In this document: positions 8,779 through 17,202 of the stretch, piece after piece
How positions within the stretch are numbered: the first letter of the stretch is position 1
How the letters are laid out: every line of letters starts with the position of its first letter
Assembly (NCBI GenBank): GCA_015067825.1
Contig: SVLQ01000002.1
Coordinates: 62,001-126,000, forward strand
Length of the DNA: 64,000 nt
Direction of reading: 5' to 3'
Origin: Oscillospiraceae bacterium
Lineage (GTDB): Bacteria; Bacillota; Clostridia; Oscillospirales; QAMX01
The notes under the pieces: generated by a model
What the model saw: the letters and a program-made list of their open reading frames with translations, nothing else
What the model was told of the DNA's origin: nothing
The model's database searches: none
Position numbers and translations under genes: made by a program

Positions 8779-10905
8779 ATGAACTGGACTGCCAAATGGA
8801 TCGTTCCGGCAACGCCGATGGAAGACGTCTGCCCGGAATTTTATAAAGCTTTCTCGGCCAAAACTGTCCGAAAAGCGACGCTGACGGTTACCGCTATCGG
8901 TGTTTACGAGGCAAAACTCAACGGAAAGCGCGTTTCAAACTACGTCCTTGCCCCTGGTTGGACCTCGTTCAAAACGCGTCTCCAGTACCAGACCTACGAC
9001 GTCACCGAGCTTGTCGGCGGCGAAAACGAACTGACGATCCTCGTCGGCCGCGGCTGGCACAGAGGCCCGTGGCGCTCGATCCGTCCGCTGCCACCGGCGG
9101 GGCTGCTCGCCGAGCTGACGATCGAATCGGCCGATGGCACGGTGAAGACGATCGCCACCGACGAAAGCTGGCAGGTGCGCGAGAGCTTCGTGCGCCGGAG
9201 CGAGCTCTATAACGGCGAATGGGCCGATGCGCGCGTGGAAAATGCGCCGCTGCAGCCGGTTGCGCTCTTTGAAAAGAGCATGGACAATCTGATCCCGCAG
9301 GAAGGCGAGATCATCTGCGAGCAGGAACGCATCCGCCCGCGCCGCATCTTCCAAACGCCCAAGGGCGAGACCGTCGTCGATTTCGGGCAGGAGGTCACCG
9401 GCTACGTCGAGTTTACGGTTACGGCCAAGGCCGGCGAGCAGGTCTCGATCTCGCACGCCGAAGTGCTCGACAAAGAGGGCAATTTCTATACCGAGAACTA
9501 CCGCAGCGCCAAAGCGCGGCTGGAATACGTCTGCCGCGACGGAGTCCAGACCTACAAACCGCACCTGACCTTCTTCGGCTTCCGCCACATCCGCCTCGAT
9601 GCTTTCCCGGGAACGCCGAAGCTTGACGATTTTACGGCGATCCTTGTCAGCTCGGAGCTGAAGCGCACGGGCAAGATGCGCTGCGGCCACGCGATGCTCA
9701 ACCGCCTCTACGAAAACGTCACCTGGGGGCAGCGCGGCAACTTCCTTGATATTCCCACCGACTGCCCGCAGCGCGACGAGCGCCTTGGGTGGACGGGCGA
9801 CGCGCAGGTGTTCGTCAAGACGGCCTGCTATAACTACGACGTCAACAAGTTCTTCCAAAAATGGCTCGGCGATCTCGCCGCCGATCAGCTCGAAAGCGGC
9901 GCCGTGCCCAATTTCATCCCCGCCATCGGCGAAAAAGGCTGCAGCGCGGCTTGGGGCGACGTGGCGGTGATCGTGCCGTGGCAGCTCTATCTCTCCTACG
10001 GTAATAAAGATGTGCTTGCCCGCCAGATGGAAAGCATGAAGGCTTGGGTGCGCTACATCGGCAACGATACGAAGGATCCCTATCTCTGGACCGGCCACGG
10101 CCATTTCGGCGACTGGCTGGGGCTCGATGCGCCCGTCGGCAGCTACAAGGGCAGCACGCGTGAGGATTTCATCGCCTCGGCGTTCTACGCCCACTGTGCG
10201 GGCTTGCTGGCGAAAATGTCGGAGATCCTCGGCGAAGATCCGGCGGAATTCCGCGATCTGCGCGAAAAGATCGTCGCCAAGTTCCGCGCGACCTATCCGG
10301 AATACCAAACGCAGACCGAGTGCGTGCTCGCGCTGGTCTTTGCGCTTACGCCCGATCCCGCCGCGACCGCCGCGGAGCTCGCCAAACGCGTGACCGACTG
10401 CGGCACGGCGCTGCAGACCGGTTTCGTCGGCACGCCCTATATCCTCTACGCGCTCAGTCAAAACGGCTACGCCGATCTCGCCTATGATCTGCTTTTGCGC
10501 GAGGCCTATCCCTCGTGGCTCTACCCGATCAAAAAGGGCGCGACCACGGTTTGGGAGCACTGGGACGGCATCATGGAAAACGGCGATTTCTGGAGCGCGG
10601 ATATGAACTCCTTCAACCACTATGCCTACGGCTCGGTCATGGGCTGGGTCTATGAAGAAGCGGCCGGCATCCGTCCGCTGGAGACGGCACCGGGCTACGA
10701 GCGCGTTGCCATCGCGCCGCAGCCGGATTCTCGTCTCGGTTGGCTGGAAGCGTCGGTCGAAACAAAGTACGGCACGGTTTTCTCCGGTTGGTACTACGAG
10801 ACCGAAGGTCTGCGCTACGAGATCCGCACGCCCGTCGAAGCCGAGGTCACGATCAACGGCGAAACCAAAACGCTTGCCCCGGGCAACTATCTTTTCTTTG
10901 CGTAA
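8779..10905 (+). CDS. GH78-type alpha-L-rhamnosidase
   Basis: Hydrolyses terminal alpha-L-rhamnose from plant or microbial glycans. 708 residues: an N-terminal beta-sandwich substrate-binding domain with the GH78 pattern GVYEAKLNGKRV...LAPGWTSF, then the (alpha/alpha)6 catalytic barrel carrying the acid/base region PTDCPQRDERLGWTGDAQ near residue 333, and a C-terminal beta domain. It is shorter than the usual 850-1000 residues. No signal peptide, so it is probably cytoplasmic and acts on imported rhamno-oligosaccharides. It has its own promoter and is followed by a long hairpin and the DUF4838 gene on the same strand. Confidence 0.9.
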   Translation: MNWTAKWIVPATPMEDVCPEFYKAFSAKTVRKATLTVTAIGVYEAKLNGKRVSNYVLAPGWTSFKTRLQYQTYDVTELVGGENELTILVGRGWHRGPWRSIRPLPPAGLLAELTIESADGTVKTIATDESWQVRESFVRRSELYNGEWADARVENAPLQPVALFEKSMDNLIPQEGEIICEQERIRPRRIFQTPKGETVVDFGQEVTGYVEFTVTAKAGEQVSISHAEVLDKEGNFYTENYRSAKARLEYVCRDGVQTYKPHLTFFGFRHIRLDAFPGTPKLDDFTAILVSSELKRTGKMRCGHAMLNRLYENVTWGQRGNFLDIPTDCPQRDERLGWTGDAQVFVKTACYNYDVNKFFQKWLGDLAADQLESGAVPNFIPAIGEKGCSAAWGDVAVIVPWQLYLSYGNKDVLARQMESMKAWVRYIGNDTKDPYLWTGHGHFGDWLGLDAPVGSYKGSTREDFIASAFYAHCAGLLAKMSEILGEDPAEFRDLREKIVAKFRATYPEYQTQTECVLALVFALTPDPAATAAELAKRVTDCGTALQTGFVGTPYILYALSQNGYADLAYDLLLREAYPSWLYPIKKGATTVWEHWDGIMENGDFWSADMNSFNHYAYGSVMGWVYEEAAGIRPLETAPGYERVAIAPQPDSRLGWLEASVETKYGTVFSGWYYETEGLRYEIRTPVEAEVTINGETKTLAPGNYLFFA

Positions 10906-10910
10906 AAAAT

Positions 10911-10949
10911 CCGACCTGCCGTTTCACCAAGTGTGAAACGGCAGGTCGG
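10911..10949 (+). terminator. 17-bp perfect hairpin after the rhamnosidase gene
   Basis: Arms 10911-10927 and 10933-10949 are perfectly complementary around a 5-base loop. An A-run precedes the hairpin, but no T-run follows on the plus strand, so termination here may be partial and allow read-through into the DUF4838 gene. Confidence 0.55.
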
Positions 10950-10985
10950 TCTGCTATGATAACAGAAAACAGAGGAGGAGCCTTT

Positions 10986-12749
10986 ATGAAGTCAATGCTT
11001 GCGACCAACAAAACCGCGCATTACCAAATCGTCCTTTCTCCCGAGGCCACCGAGCAGGAGCGCTATGCCGCCTCCGAACTCCGCTACTATCTCGAACGCA
11101 TGACGTCGGCGATCTTTACCGTCACGACCGAACCTTCCGAAAATATGATTGCCGTCGGCGCGGCTGCCGCGCAGCTCGCCATTGCCGACGATGCCCTCGG
11201 CGACGATGGCTTCATCGTCCGCACGGTCGGCTCGTCGGTGGGGATCTTGGGAGGCAAGCGCGGCGTGATCTACGGCGCGTACGAATTTTTAGAGGCGCTC
11301 GGCTGCCGCTTCTTCACCGCAACCTGCGAAAAGATCCCCACCGCCCCCGACCTTCCGCTGCCCGAGATCGATACGCGCCAAGTGCCCGTTCTCGAGTTCC
11401 GCGACCATAACTACTACGAATTCACGCAATATCCGCGGTTTGCCGTCAAATCGCGCATCAACGGCTACTTCACGCCGATCAAAGAAAAATTCGGCGGCCA
11501 CGTTTCCTACGCCGTTTTCTGCCATTCGTTTGATTATCTGGTGCCGCCGGACAAATACGGCGCCGAGCATCCGGAGTATTTTGCGCTGATCAACGGCGAA
11601 CGCAAGGTCATACGGGAACGTTCACAGCTCTGTCTGACCAACCCCGATGTGTTGGAGATCGCCATCGAAAGTGCGCGCCGCGCCCTGCGCGAGCATCCCG
11701 AAGCGCGCATCATGTCGATCACGCAGAACGACTGGGGCGAGCATTGCGAGTGCGAGGCCTGCCGGGCGATCGACGAAGCCGAGCATAGTCCCTCCGGCAC
11801 GATGCTGCGTTTCGTCAACGCGATCGCCGAGCGGCTGGAGCCGGAATTCCCCGACGTCATCTTCGATACCTTCGCCTACCAATACACGCGTCCGGTCCCG
11901 GCGATCACGCGCCCGCGCAAAAACGTCTGCGTGCGCCTGTGCTCGATCGAGGCGTGTTTTGCCCATCCGTTTGAGACCTGCGACGACGACAGCCGCTGCG
12001 TTACCCGTCCCGACGGCTCGAAATCGTCGTTCATCACCGACCTCACCGATTGGGGTGGCTGCTGCGACCGGATGTACATCTGGGACTACACGACCTGCTT
12101 TGCCCACTATCCGTCGCCGCATCCGAACTGGCGCGTGCTGCAGCCGAACATGCGGACGTTCATCAAAAACAACGCCAAAGGCGTTTTCGAACAGGCCAAC
12201 GGCGCCAGCCGCGGCGGCGTCGACCTGAACGAGCTGCGCGCCTACGTGCTCGCCAAGCTCCTGTGGGATGCCGAAACCGATGTCTCGCGCCACATCCGCG
12301 AATTCACCGACGAATTCTACGGCGACGCCGCGCCCTACGTGCGGGAGTATATCGACTTTATCTGCGATAAGGTCGAGCTGGAAAATATCCACGTCGGCTT
12401 TAACGATAACCTCGAAAGTGAACTTTTCCGCAAGGAAAACACCGACCACCTCGCTACGCTGGTCAAACGCGCCAAGCAGGCCGTCGCCACCGATCCGCTG
12501 CGGCTGTGGCGCGTGGGCAAGTGGGAGCTTTCGGTGCGATGGGTCAAGCTGAAGCGCAACGCGATGCTGGAAGGCGTGCTCGATCCCGAAGAGGCCAACC
12601 GCTTCTTTGCCGATTGGCAGGCCTACGGTCTGACGCGCATCGACGAATGGGTCTCGCGCGAAACGACCCACCGCGCGCTGCTCCATGGGCTTTGGCGCGG
12701 CACCGAATTCTACGAACACTGGTCGGAAGAGGGCGGCGAGGAACTATAG
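10986..12749 (+). CDS. DUF4838 domain protein (glycosidase-like)
   Basis: 587 residues. The N-terminal third resembles the GH20/GH67-type non-catalytic domain (VLSPEATEQERYAASELRYYLERM...GGKRGVIYGAYEFLEALGCRF). The middle matches DUF4838 barrel proteins (CLTNPDVL, NDWGEHCECEACRAID, PSGTMLRFVNAIAE, WDYTTCFAHYPSPHPNW). DUF4838 proteins accompany polysaccharide-use genes and are presumed glycoside hydrolases, but the activity is not established. No signal peptide. I chose the ATG at 10986 because AGGAGGAG lies 7 bases upstream. A paralogue of similar size lies at 40073-41812. Possibly cotranscribed with the rhamnosidase. Confidence 0.85.
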   Translation: MKSMLATNKTAHYQIVLSPEATEQERYAASELRYYLERMTSAIFTVTTEPSENMIAVGAAAAQLAIADDALGDDGFIVRTVGSSVGILGGKRGVIYGAYEFLEALGCRFFTATCEKIPTAPDLPLPEIDTRQVPVLEFRDHNYYEFTQYPRFAVKSRINGYFTPIKEKFGGHVSYAVFCHSFDYLVPPDKYGAEHPEYFALINGERKVIRERSQLCLTNPDVLEIAIESARRALREHPEARIMSITQNDWGEHCECEACRAIDEAEHSPSGTMLRFVNAIAERLEPEFPDVIFDTFAYQYTRPVPAITRPRKNVCVRLCSIEACFAHPFETCDDDSRCVTRPDGSKSSFITDLTDWGGCCDRMYIWDYTTCFAHYPSPHPNWRVLQPNMRTFIKNNAKGVFEQANGASRGGVDLNELRAYVLAKLLWDAETDVSRHIREFTDEFYGDAAPYVREYIDFICDKVELENIHVGFNDNLESELFRKENTDHLATLVKRAKQAVATDPLRLWRVGKWELSVRWVKLKRNAMLEGVLDPEEANRFFADWQAYGLTRIDEWVSRETTHRALLHGLWRGTEFYEHWSEEGGEEL

Positions 12750-12824
12750 GGCAATCGATCGCAAGATCGTCTTGACGGAGTGGTTTTATTTGCCGAAACT
12801 TTGCAATGATCTAAGGAGGATCTT

Positions 12825-13448
12825 ATGAAAAAACGCCTGTCCCTATTGCTTTGCCTGCTGTTGATCTTTTGCCTGTGCGCCTGTGGCGGGGCGGAATATC
12901 CGAAGAGTGACGATTTTTCCGTCGACGTACCCGCTGACGAGATCTTAGCATCGGTCAAAGAAGGCGGATGGGTCGTTACCGAGAACAGCCGCGTGCGTGC
13001 GGGCGAGGAACTCATGCACGCGTTTTACGACGCCTGTATGCGCGGGGAATCCGGCAGCGTTTCGATCGCATCGTACTATACGCTCGATCCCGAACGCGTT
13101 TCGGCCGAGCTCTACGCGCAGGAAAAGGACAGCTATCCGCGTATTTTCCTCACCGAGCTCTCGTTCGATGGAGAAGAATACCGCGTGGTCACGCGCTGGT
13201 CCATCGAAGCCGAACCCGAGACCGACGCCCGCTATCCCTATCTTCTGCACCTGGAAGGCGACGCACCGGTGCCGTACGCGCTCTATGACCGCTACGACCG
13301 CTACGTCCTTGCCGAAAACGCCGAACTCACGATGGAAAAAATCGACCGAGAGCTGTTAAGCTCTGCCCCTTTGCCGGACGGCGGTATCGGCCGCTATGAT
13401 ATCGTGTACTCAAATCTCATCGGCGAAGGTGGCCGGAGCGGACAGTAA
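12825..13448 (+). CDS. Putative lipoprotein, unknown function
   Basis: 207 residues with a clear lipoprotein signal: MKKR, a hydrophobic core of Leu/Ile/Phe, then lipobox LCAC with the lipidated Cys near residue 20. The mature part is acidic and rich in Tyr and Glu, with no family I recognise. RBS AAGGAGG lies 8 bases before the ATG. It is followed 80 bases later by a second, unrelated-looking lipoprotein gene; both could be surface proteins expressed with the preceding glycosidases. Confidence 0.75.
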   Translation: MKKRLSLLLCLLLIFCLCACGGAEYPKSDDFSVDVPADEILASVKEGGWVVTENSRVRAGEELMHAFYDACMRGESGSVSIASYYTLDPERVSAELYAQEKDSYPRIFLTELSFDGEEYRVVTRWSIEAEPETDARYPYLLHLEGDAPVPYALYDRYDRYVLAENAELTMEKIDRELLSSAPLPDGGIGRYDIVYSNLIGEGGRSGQ

Positions 13449-13528
13449 AATTATGCATCGATTTCTCCGAAACCGTGTGTCGGTCCGTTAATTTAGTAGA
13501 AGACCAAGCCGAAAAGGAGGAACTTACC

Positions 13529-14443
13529 GTGAAAAAACTGCGTTTTCTATGGTTCGCTGCCGCAATGCTGCTGCTGGCGGGCGCGTTTTGCGGCTGCGGT
13601 GCGGGTGATGTCGACGTGCCGACAGAGGATAAAGTCCATATCCTTGCCGGCGGCGAACGGATCGTACCGCACGTCCACTTTGTCAACAGTATGACGTGGG
13701 ATGGTGAGCATTTCCTAGCCGCCGATGCCTTCGGTTTCAGCTTTTCGCCGGAGGTCTCTCTGCCTACGCTTGTCTACGCCGACGATCTGATGGCACTTCC
13801 TGCCGAGGGGATCGAGACGGGCACGCGGATCCGGATCGTGGATTTTGAAACGCGTGCTCCGATTTTCCGCTCAGCCGAAATCTCGTCGTTGGAGGTGCTG
13901 CCGGCGGGCAAATACTACGCGGCGATGTTCGCCTCCCAAAAGGGACGCTATATCGAGGAAATGGATCGGTACGAATCCACGAACTACGAGTGCGCGTTTA
14001 TTCTGGAACTGCCGGATCGCGGCTCGGCCGTCACGCTTTCTGCCGAGCAGCCGATCTGCATCCGCACGGATGTGGAAGTAATCGTTCCCTACTCCCGCAC
14101 CTTGCGCGTGACACCGCCGGACGGCGGCGCGGTACAGGTTTTGCAGCCGTCGATCTATGGGGAGCTGGCCGCCTACGAAACAGAATTCCCAACGATCGCC
14201 TATGCGGAGGATCTTGCGATCGAATGTTTGGCTTCTGTCGCCGGTGAGCTGCGGGTCACGGTGCTGGATGCCGAAACGCAGACACAACTGTTTTTCGGGA
14301 AAGAGCTTTCTGCTTTGGGTACGCTGCCGGCGGGACGATATTACGTCTATTTTCAAACCGAGGTGTACGATCTGTACGCGGAGTCCGACGCGAAAACCGG
14401 CGATCAACAAAACGAATACGTATTTTGCCTGACGGTTGCGTAA
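13529..14443 (+). CDS. Putative lipoprotein, unknown function
   Basis: 304 residues from a GTG start at 13529, chosen because AAAGGAGG sits 8 bases upstream; an upstream in-frame ATG has no ribosome site. The signal segment KKLRFLWFAAAMLLLAGAFCGCG ends in a lipobox with the modified Cys near residue 20. The mature protein seems to hold two similar beta-rich halves: each contains an FPT/LPT-YADDL or YAEDL phrase, then LEVLPAGKYYAAMF or LGTLPAGRYYVYF, suggesting an internal duplication. Function unknown. A strong bidirectional terminator follows. Confidence 0.75.
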   Translation: MKKLRFLWFAAAMLLLAGAFCGCGAGDVDVPTEDKVHILAGGERIVPHVHFVNSMTWDGEHFLAADAFGFSFSPEVSLPTLVYADDLMALPAEGIETGTRIRIVDFETRAPIFRSAEISSLEVLPAGKYYAAMFASQKGRYIEEMDRYESTNYECAFILELPDRGSAVTLSAEQPICIRTDVEVIVPYSRTLRVTPPDGGAVQVLQPSIYGELAAYETEFPTIAYAEDLAIECLASVAGELRVTVLDAETQTQLFFGKELSALGTLPAGRYYVYFQTEVYDLYAESDAKTGDQQNEYVFCLTVA

Positions 14444-14450
14444 AAAAACT

Positions 14451-14485
14451 TGCCGCCCGCAGAAAAAACTGCGGGCGGCATTTTT
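14451..14485. terminator. Bidirectional terminator between convergent genes
   Basis: A 12-bp GC-rich perfect stem (14451-14462 with 14469-14480) around an A6 loop has T5 on its plus-strand 3' side and T7 on its minus-strand 3' side. It serves both the lipoprotein gene and the convergent ATPase gene. Confidence 0.85.
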
Positions 14486-17033
14486 ATCTTTTTTTGCGAA
14501 AAAACTGTACCAATCTCGTCGCCAACGACGAGACGAGTGCGCCGGCCAGCGAGATCGCCGTGCAGAGCCCGAGGATCGGAAGGGGGAGCGGTACGAGGGA
14601 AAAGAGCGCGGAGAGGGTGGGCAGATAGATCGCCGCCGCCAAGACTGCCAGCGACGATAAAACGGCCAGCACGAGCCAGCGATTTTGGAAGATCGCTTTC
14701 GAAAACATCCCTTTTTGTTCCGAGCGGCATTCAAATACGAAAATGAGCTGGCTCACAGCGAGCGTGACAAACGCCGCCGTGCGCGCCGCGCCGAGGCTAT
14801 TTGTGTCAGCCTGCACCCATGCGAAGATGCCGAGCGTGCCGAGGGCGATGAAGAGCCCGCGCAGCAGGATCTTGACGGCAAGGCCGTGGGCGAAGATGCT
14901 TTCTCCGCGCCCGCGCGGACGGCGCCGCATCAGATCGGGCGCAGCCGGATCGGCCGAAAGTGCCATCGCCGGCAGTCCGTCGGTCACGAGGTTGACAAGC
15001 AGGATGTGCACGGGCATCAGCGGCATCGGCAGCGCCAGCACGATCGCGGCAAACATCGTCAAGACCTCACCGAGGTTTGAGGAGAGCATATAGCGGATAA
15101 ACTTGCGGATGTTGTCGTAGATCATGCGCCCCTGACGGATGATCGCCACGATCGATGCGAAGTTGTCGTCGAGCAGCAAAACGTCCGATGCTTCCTTGGT
15201 CACGTCGGTGCCGGTGCGGCCCATGCAGATGCCGATGTCGGCCTCCTTGACCGCCGGCGCATCGTTGACGCCGTCGCCGGTCATCGCCGTCACCAACCCG
15301 CGCCGTTTCAGCGCCCGTACGATCGTCAGCTTGTGCCGCGGCGAGACCCGTGCGTAAACGCTGACGTCGGCAGCAACGGCGGCGAGGGTCTCTTCGTCCA
15401 TTTCGTCGAGCTCCTCGCCGGTCAAAACACGGTCGCCGCTTTGGGCGATCCCGAGCTTTTCGGCGATGGCGAGGGCGGTCTCGCGGTGATCGCCGGTGAT
15501 CATCACGGGCCGGATCCCGGCGCGGCGGCAATCGGCAACGGCGGCAAGCGCCTCTCTGCGCGGCGGATCCATCATCCCGACCAAGCCTAAAAATACGCCG
15601 TGCTGCTCGGCTTCCTCCTCGGTGGCCGCGTCGAGGTTCGGGCGGTAAGCGATCGCCAAAACGCGCAGCGCGCCTCGCGCCATTTCGCTGTTAGCTGCCA
15701 AGATCGCCCGCCGATCCGCCGGGCTCAAAGGCACGATCGCACCGTTTTTGAGGATGCGGTCGCAGCGCGGCAGAATGACATCGGGCGCACCTTTGACGTG
15801 CGCGGTGAGAACGCCGCCCTCGGCGGTGACCACGCTCATGCGCTTGCGCTCGGACGAAAACGGGAATTCGCGCACGCGTGCGTGCGCTGCCGCCAGGGAA
15901 CGGGCCGAAAGTTTGGCGTCGTGCGCGGCCAAAACGATCGCCCCTTCGGTCGGATCGCCGACGGCGACCGTGCGTTTGCCGCGGTGCTCAATGCGCGCGT
16001 TGGAGCAGAGCATGCCCGAAGTCAAAAGCTGCGTGAGTGCGGGCGAGGACGGGGCAGGGCAGTCTTGCAGCTTTCCGTCGGCGAAGAATCTGGTCACGGT
16101 CATGCGGTTTTCCGTCAACGTGCCGGTCTTATCCGAACAGATCACGTCCACGCAGCCGAGCGTCTCCACCGCCGGAAACCGCCGGATCACCGCCGACTGC
16201 CGCGACATCCGCGAGATGCCCATCGCCAGCGAGACCGTGACCACCGCCGGCAGCCCTTCGGGGATCGCGGCGACGGCGAGGCTGATGCCTGAAAGCAGCA
16301 TCGTGATTGCGCTCTCCCCGCGCAAAATCCCCGTGACCGTCACGCCGGCGCAAATCACCAGACAGCAGACTACCAAGACCTTGCCCAGCGTTTTCAACCG
16401 TTTTTGCAGCGGCGTGGGCTCGGCCTCGGCGTTTTCAAGAAGCTCGGCGATCTTTCCCATCTCGGTTTTCATTCCCGTGGCGGTCACGATCGCCTGTCCG
16501 CGTCCCTCGGTCACGAGCGTTCCGGCAAAAACCTTGGCAGCCGTGCGCGATTTGCGCACGGCGAGCGATTCGCCGGTGAGCATCGATTCGTCGCAGGCGA
16601 GTGCGGCGATCTCGGTGAGCTCGCCGTCGGCGCCAATGCGGTCGCCCTCTTCCAAAAGAATCAGATCTCCCGGAACCAGCTCGGCCGCCGCCACGATCTG
16701 CTCTTTTCCGTCGCGCACGACGCGCGCCGTCGGTGCGCCCATTGCCTTCAGCCGTTCGAGCGCGCGCTCCGTGCGGTATTCCTGCAGGATCCCCAAAAGA
16801 GCGTTGACCAAAACGATCGCCAGCACGGAAAACGCCTCGGTGAACTGGTGCATCAGCGCGCTGACGATCGCCGCGCCGATCAAAACGAGCACCATATAGT
16901 CTTTGAATTGTGCGGCGATGATCGTCCAAAGCTTTGTGCCCTGCTTTTGCGTCAGTTCGTTGCGGCCGTATTCCTTAAGCCGCCGTGCGGCCTCGGCCGA
17001 TGATAATCCCCTGTATTCCGGCACCGTCCTCAT
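14484..17033 (-). CDS. P-type Ca2+-transporting ATPase (P2-type)
   Basis: ATP-driven cation export across the cytoplasmic membrane. 849 residues with the full P-ATPase set: N-terminal cation-ATPase domain, TGES 153-156, the transmembrane cation-site motif AAIPEGLP near 256-262, phosphorylated Asp301 in DKTGTLTEN, and the hinge motif TGDGVNDAPAVKEADIG. PEGLP plus the overall order matches calcium/PMR1-like pumps rather than heavy-metal pumps. The ATG at 17033 lacks a well-spaced ribosome site; a GTG three codons later has GAGG closer by, so the exact start is uncertain. It is convergent with the lipoprotein genes and divergent from the sigma factor gene. Confidence 0.93.
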   Translation of the reverse strand: MRTVPEYRGLSSAEAARRLKEYGRNELTQKQGTKLWTIIAAQFKDYMVLVLIGAAIVSALMHQFTEAFSVLAIVLVNALLGILQEYRTERALERLKAMGAPTARVVRDGKEQIVAAAELVPGDLILLEEGDRIGADGELTEIAALACDESMLTGESLAVRKSRTAAKVFAGTLVTEGRGQAIVTATGMKTEMGKIAELLENAEAEPTPLQKRLKTLGKVLVVCCLVICAGVTVTGILRGESAITMLLSGISLAVAAIPEGLPAVVTVSLAMGISRMSRQSAVIRRFPAVETLGCVDVICSDKTGTLTENRMTVTRFFADGKLQDCPAPSSPALTQLLTSGMLCSNARIEHRGKRTVAVGDPTEGAIVLAAHDAKLSARSLAAAHARVREFPFSSERKRMSVVTAEGGVLTAHVKGAPDVILPRCDRILKNGAIVPLSPADRRAILAANSEMARGALRVLAIAYRPNLDAATEEEAEQHGVFLGLVGMMDPPRREALAAVADCRRAGIRPVMITGDHRETALAIAEKLGIAQSGDRVLTGEELDEMDEETLAAVAADVSVYARVSPRHKLTIVRALKRRGLVTAMTGDGVNDAPAVKEADIGICMGRTGTDVTKEASDVLLLDDNFASIVAIIRQGRMIYDNIRKFIRYMLSSNLGEVLTMFAAIVLALPMPLMPVHILLVNLVTDGLPAMALSADPAAPDLMRRRPRGRGESIFAHGLAVKILLRGLFIALGTLGIFAWVQADTNSLGAARTAAFVTLAVSQLIFVFECRSEQKGMFSKAIFQNRWLVLAVLSSLAVLAAAIYLPTLSALFSLVPLPLPILGLCTAISLAGALVSSLATRLVQFFRKKR

Positions 17034-17202
17034 CCTTTCGGTTTGTGTTGGTATATTTCTATGAGCGGAGCAGGGCGGATATGAGAACGTTGCGGAGGGG
17101 AACGAATTGTGATAAAATTTTTATTGAGGTATCGCGAAACCACCGAACCGACCGGGCAAATTTTCGACTATGATATGGAGTACACGATACTGAGGGAATG
17201 CT

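Noticed and set aside
8935-10620. Minus-strand open frame of 561 codons inside the rhamnosidase gene
   Set aside because: Shadow frame with no start signals, while the plus-strand gene has the full GH78 motif set.
17040-17202. ECF-type autoregulated promoter before the long sigma factor gene
   Set aside because: A GGAAC word is present near 17098, but no matching -10 word lies at the right distance, so I did not call it.
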